DNA of 36,752 nt from an uncultured Chlorobiaceae bacterium. GTDB taxonomy: Bacteria; Bacteroidota; Chlorobiia; Chlorobiales; Chlorobiaceae. Of this stretch, positions 34,504 through 36,752 are shown piece by piece. Every line of letters starts with the position of its first letter. Within the stretch, counting starts at the first letter, position 1. The stretch is from assembly GCA_903865705.1 (NCBI GenBank), contig CAIPKT010000145.1, positions 1-36,752 of the forward strand, written 5' to 3'. The position numbers were made by a program, and so were the translations under genes. The notes beneath the pieces were generated by a model. The model was given only the letters and a program-made list of their open reading frames with translations, was not told where the DNA came from and ran no database searches.

Positions 34504-35481
34504 TTACTTTATTTGCTTGTCCTCCAAGCCATCGACGATGGCGAACCAGCGGCCGTCCTTCATTCTATGAGGGTCGACGTTATGCATGCCCGCGTTGTGC
34601 CATGGTGCGCTGCCCACGCCAACGACCGGTCCTCCCGGGCATGGTTCTTCATGGTAGCTTTCGGGAGTAAGCTCAGTAATCTTGAATGCCCAAACCTTGC
34701 TGCCGTACCGAGGGTTGTCGTCCTGTGCATAGCGGTAAAGGCAGTCTTCATTGCTGACTATCCTTCCGGCCGGCCTGGAGAATCGCTCGCTTGCTGTCAC
34801 GATCGGGCTTGCCGGATGCTCCTTCCAGGATCCGGTCAGCGTTTCGGCGGTGAAGAGATGCAGGTTCTTCAGTTTGCGGGCATAGCTGAACAGGTACCAG
34901 TGGCTGTTGTGGCGGACGATCGATGGATCGATCAGCGGAGCGTGCCGGCTCTTGTTCTGTATCAGCGGGGCGACATAGTCCCACTGGATTGGGAAGCCTG
35001 ATGCCCTGTAGAGGCGCACTGCGTTTGATTTCGCGCATTCCGGAATCATATAGGTTTCCCCTTCGTGCGCGAACACGTATGGGTAGGAGAGGTGGAACTT
35101 TTCTTTAAGGACGATGCCGCCGTACTCCCAGGTGACCAGGTCAGGGCTTTGGGCGTATCCGATTTCGCCTTTGTTCCTGTCGTTGTTGAGAACTTCAAAA
35201 AAGAGGTGCCATGCTCCATTTTGCCATAACATGAAGGGGTCGGCCACGAACCGGGCTTTAATGTCTGTTATGTCCAGCGCGGTGATGATCGGGTTGAGTA
35301 CCCCGGTAGCAGGGGAAAATGTGAGTGGGTCGGTTCCTTCATAAATACCTATAGACCAGATTTTGCTCTCTCTCCGGAGGCGTTTTGCTTTGTTTCGTTG
35401 CTTGCGTTTGAGTACGAGCAGGATAAGTGCGATGGCAAGGAGCGGAGATATGAGTATGGTTGGGGAGGTGAAGAAGTGCAT
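34504..35481 (-). CDS. Membrane-anchored GH43-like / GINT1-N-like beta-propeller protein
   Basis: A 325-residue protein. An N-terminal hydrophobic segment (ILISPLLAIALILLVL, about 10-26) is followed by the basic KRKQRNKAKRLRRES, so the C-terminal domain probably faces the cytoplasm. The rest is a five-bladed propeller-like domain with GH43-type repeats: RFVADPFMLW, WHLFFE, GYAQSPDLVTWEYGG, YMIPECAKSNAVRLY, LIDPSIV, WYLFSYA, and a final blade near PWHNAGMHNVDP. It resembles the domain at the N terminus of plant GINT1 and bacterial proteins annotated as glucosamine inositolphosphorylceramide transferase N-terminal. Whether it is a glycosidase, a transferase partner or a binding protein is unknown. 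The gap to the next gene (34352-34503) shows no gene. Confidence 0.75.
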   Translation of the reverse strand: MHFFTSPTILISPLLAIALILLVLKRKQRNKAKRLRRESKIWSIGIYEGTDPLTFSPATGVLNPIITALDITDIKARFVADPFMLWQNGAWHLFFEVLNNDRNKGEIGYAQSPDLVTWEYGGIVLKEKFHLSYPYVFAHEGETYMIPECAKSNAVRLYRASGFPIQWDYVAPLIQNKSRHAPLIDPSIVRHNSHWYLFSYARKLKNLHLFTAETLTGSWKEHPASPIVTASERFSRPAGRIVSNEDCLYRYAQDDNPRYGSKVWAFKITELTPESYHEEPCPGGPVVGVGSAPWHNAGMHNVDPHRMKDGRWFAIVDGLEDKQIK

Positions 35482-35597
35482 ATGCAGGAATACTCGTGGT
35501 TAGAATTTATGTAATCGGTAGTGGATAGAATTCCAGCGATAAGCAGTATGGATGAGTGATCCTGATTTACTCAAAATGGTCTTGCATAATTCGATTT

Positions 35598-36689
35598 TTA
35601 GCAGACAGTAGATCGTTTACTTTTTTTGTGTATGATAGTGGTTTTTTCGCAGAACTGTGCAATTTCTGAGGCCATAACGGGAATCGAGAATTTGCATATT
35701 ACCGTTGCCCTTGCGTTATTGGCAACACGTTCTCTTTGATCATTGTTTTTATAAAGTCTCAGGAGAAGTTCTGCCAGTTGCTCATCATCTCCATAATCAA
35801 AAAGAAACCCGTTTTTGTTATCAGTGATGACTTCGCGGACACCTCCGGCATAAGTACTCAATGGGACACAGTCGAGGTACATGGCCTCAAGGAGGGCGTT
35901 CGATAGTCCTTCGTTGGTGGAGGTCATTGCAAAAATGTCAGTTATAGCAAGCATCGGGTACGGGTTCTGCATAAAGCCGGTAAAGATTACCCGTTCCGCT
36001 ATACCGAGTTTCTTTGCGAGGTTGCGGAACTCTTCCATATCGACGCCTTCGCCCATAATTATAAGTCCGGCATCCTTAGCTTCAGAAAGAGCAAGAAATC
36101 GGGCAAAAGAGCGGATGAGAAAATCGAATCCCTTGTTGTGGGTTATCCGTCCAAGAGCGCTTATAAGAAACGGGAAGGGCTTGTTGATTGATTCCTCTCT
36201 GCGACGATTGATTTCTTCGGTGTCAAGACCGTTGTAGATGACTTTGATTTTTTCCTGCGGAATGTACCCAGTGTCCAGCAGTGTCTGTTTAATTTTTTCA
36301 GCATTGACAATAATTCCGTCGGTGAGGGTATGATACATCAGCCGCTGCCATGGCCAGCGCAGTTTTCTGTCAGCACCGAGCCGCAGGATGACCGCTTTGC
36401 CTGTTATTTTCCCTGCCAGCCCAGCTATCATGTAATCTTTGCGCTTGGTCGGAATGATGACCTCAATATTTTCCTTTCGGATGATCTGAACAAGCCTGAT
36501 AAGGGTATAGAGATCAATGTGGCTCAGGCAGGGAAGCCGAAACTTGGGGATGGTGAATCTTTCCCCGACAATCTCACGACGATAGACCAAAAAAGTTTTA
36601 TGTTGTTTCGCAATGGCTTCAGCCGCCATTCGTGTCCATTTTTCAGTTCCGCCCCATGTTCGGGCAGAGTTCATAAAAAGGATGTTCAT
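35598..36689 (-). CDS. GT4 family glycosyltransferase
   Basis: The track ORF starts at 36740, but the homologous start is Met 36689 (MNILFMNSARTWGGTEKWTRMAAEAI), which matches the MNILF starts of the two other GT4 genes; this gives 363 residues. The N-terminal half has IIPTKRKDYMIAGLAGKITG. The C-terminal half has ISALGRITHNKGFDFLIRSFARF, IIMGEGVDMEEF, TGFMQNPYPML and TSTNEGLSNALLEAMYLDCVPLSTYAGG (E-x7-E). It is closely related to the GT4 at 32118. No clear ribosome site is seen. It is the first complete gene of the minus-strand block at the right edge of the window. Confidence 0.9.
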   Translation of the reverse strand: MNILFMNSARTWGGTEKWTRMAAEAIAKQHKTFLVYRREIVGERFTIPKFRLPCLSHIDLYTLIRLVQIIRKENIEVIIPTKRKDYMIAGLAGKITGKAVILRLGADRKLRWPWQRLMYHTLTDGIIVNAEKIKQTLLDTGYIPQEKIKVIYNGLDTEEINRRREESINKPFPFLISALGRITHNKGFDFLIRSFARFLALSEAKDAGLIIMGEGVDMEEFRNLAKKLGIAERVIFTGFMQNPYPMLAITDIFAMTSTNEGLSNALLEAMYLDCVPLSTYAGGVREVITDNKNGFLFDYGDDEQLAELLLRLYKNNDQRERVANNARATVICKFSIPVMASEIAQFCEKTTIIHKKSKRSTVC

Positions 36690-36752
36690 GCTTATGCTGC
36701 TCTTGGTACTGTTTGATGTTCTGTGACGCCTAAATTGCATTGGGTTCAGGAC

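Noticed and set aside
34258-35001. 247-aa plus-strand ORF
   Set aside because: It runs antisense through the propeller protein gene and the start of the GT9 gene. The minus-strand proteins show clear family motifs and the plus-strand product does not.
1-36752. CRISPR arrays, tRNA or rRNA genes, phage genes
   Set aside because: No regularly spaced repeats, tRNA-like segments, rRNA blocks or phage structural genes were seen; the Gtr-like genes have no integrase or phage genes next to them.

Overview
The window is a large cell-surface polysaccharide locus of a Gram-negative bacterium, most likely for O-antigen or capsule plus part of the LPS core. It holds sugar-nucleotide enzymes, two sets of undecaprenyl-linked sugar transfer proteins, an MsbA-like ABC flippase and many glycosyltransferases, including heptosyltransferases. 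I see no tRNA, rRNA or CRISPR array. The host cannot be named from this sequence alone. Gene types and moderate GC would fit a green sulfur bacterium (Chlorobi) or a deltaproteobacterium, but this is a weak inference.

Region A (1-6577, +): a CDP-sugar cassette. It starts with an RfbH/E1-type CDP-4-keto-6-deoxyglucose 3-dehydrase cut by the left window edge. A ThDP (acetolactate synthase-like) enzyme, a classical SDR, a dehydroquinate synthase-family cyclase, an HpcH/HpaI-type aldolase and an extended SDR follow. RfbH plus a ThDP enzyme recalls branched-sugar (yersiniose) synthesis. Adding a DHQ-synthase-like cyclase and an aldolase suggests an unusual branched or carbocyclic sugar, and this is the best candidate for a new pathway.

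Region B (6583-17905, +): two GtrA/GtrB-type modules, each with its own large polytopic membrane protein that is probably a GT-C glycosyltransferase. Module 1 is gtrA, membrane protein, gtrB. Module 2 is membrane protein, gtrB, cobalamin-binding-type radical SAM protein, methyltransferase, gtrA. They are separated by a decayed IS630-type transposase, and a pair of REP-like palindromes lies just before the methyltransferase. The two membrane-protein genes look clearly AT-rich by eye.

Region C (17902-25567, +): a tightly overlapping operon. It encodes an epimerase, a UDP-glucose dehydrogenase homologue that lacks the catalytic cysteine, an SDR, a Gfo/Idh/MocA oxidoreductase, and a GDP-D-glycero-alpha-D-manno-heptose-like set (HddA-type kinase, HddC-type nucleotidyltransferase, GmhA-like isomerase, GmhB-like phosphatase). 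A transaldolase ends the run and could supply sedoheptulose 7-phosphate.

Region D (25679-30730, +): a GT2, an MsbA-like ABC transporter, a second GT2 and a GT4-like enzyme.

Region E (30632-36689, -): a convergent block with three related GT4 glycosyltransferases, one intact GT9 heptosyltransferase, a truncated GT9 copy at the convergence point, and a membrane-anchored GH43-like/GINT1-N-like propeller protein.

Taken together, regions A and C make unusual activated sugars, B adds or tailors lipid-linked side sugars, and D and E assemble and export the glycan. This functional linkage is inferred from gene order only.
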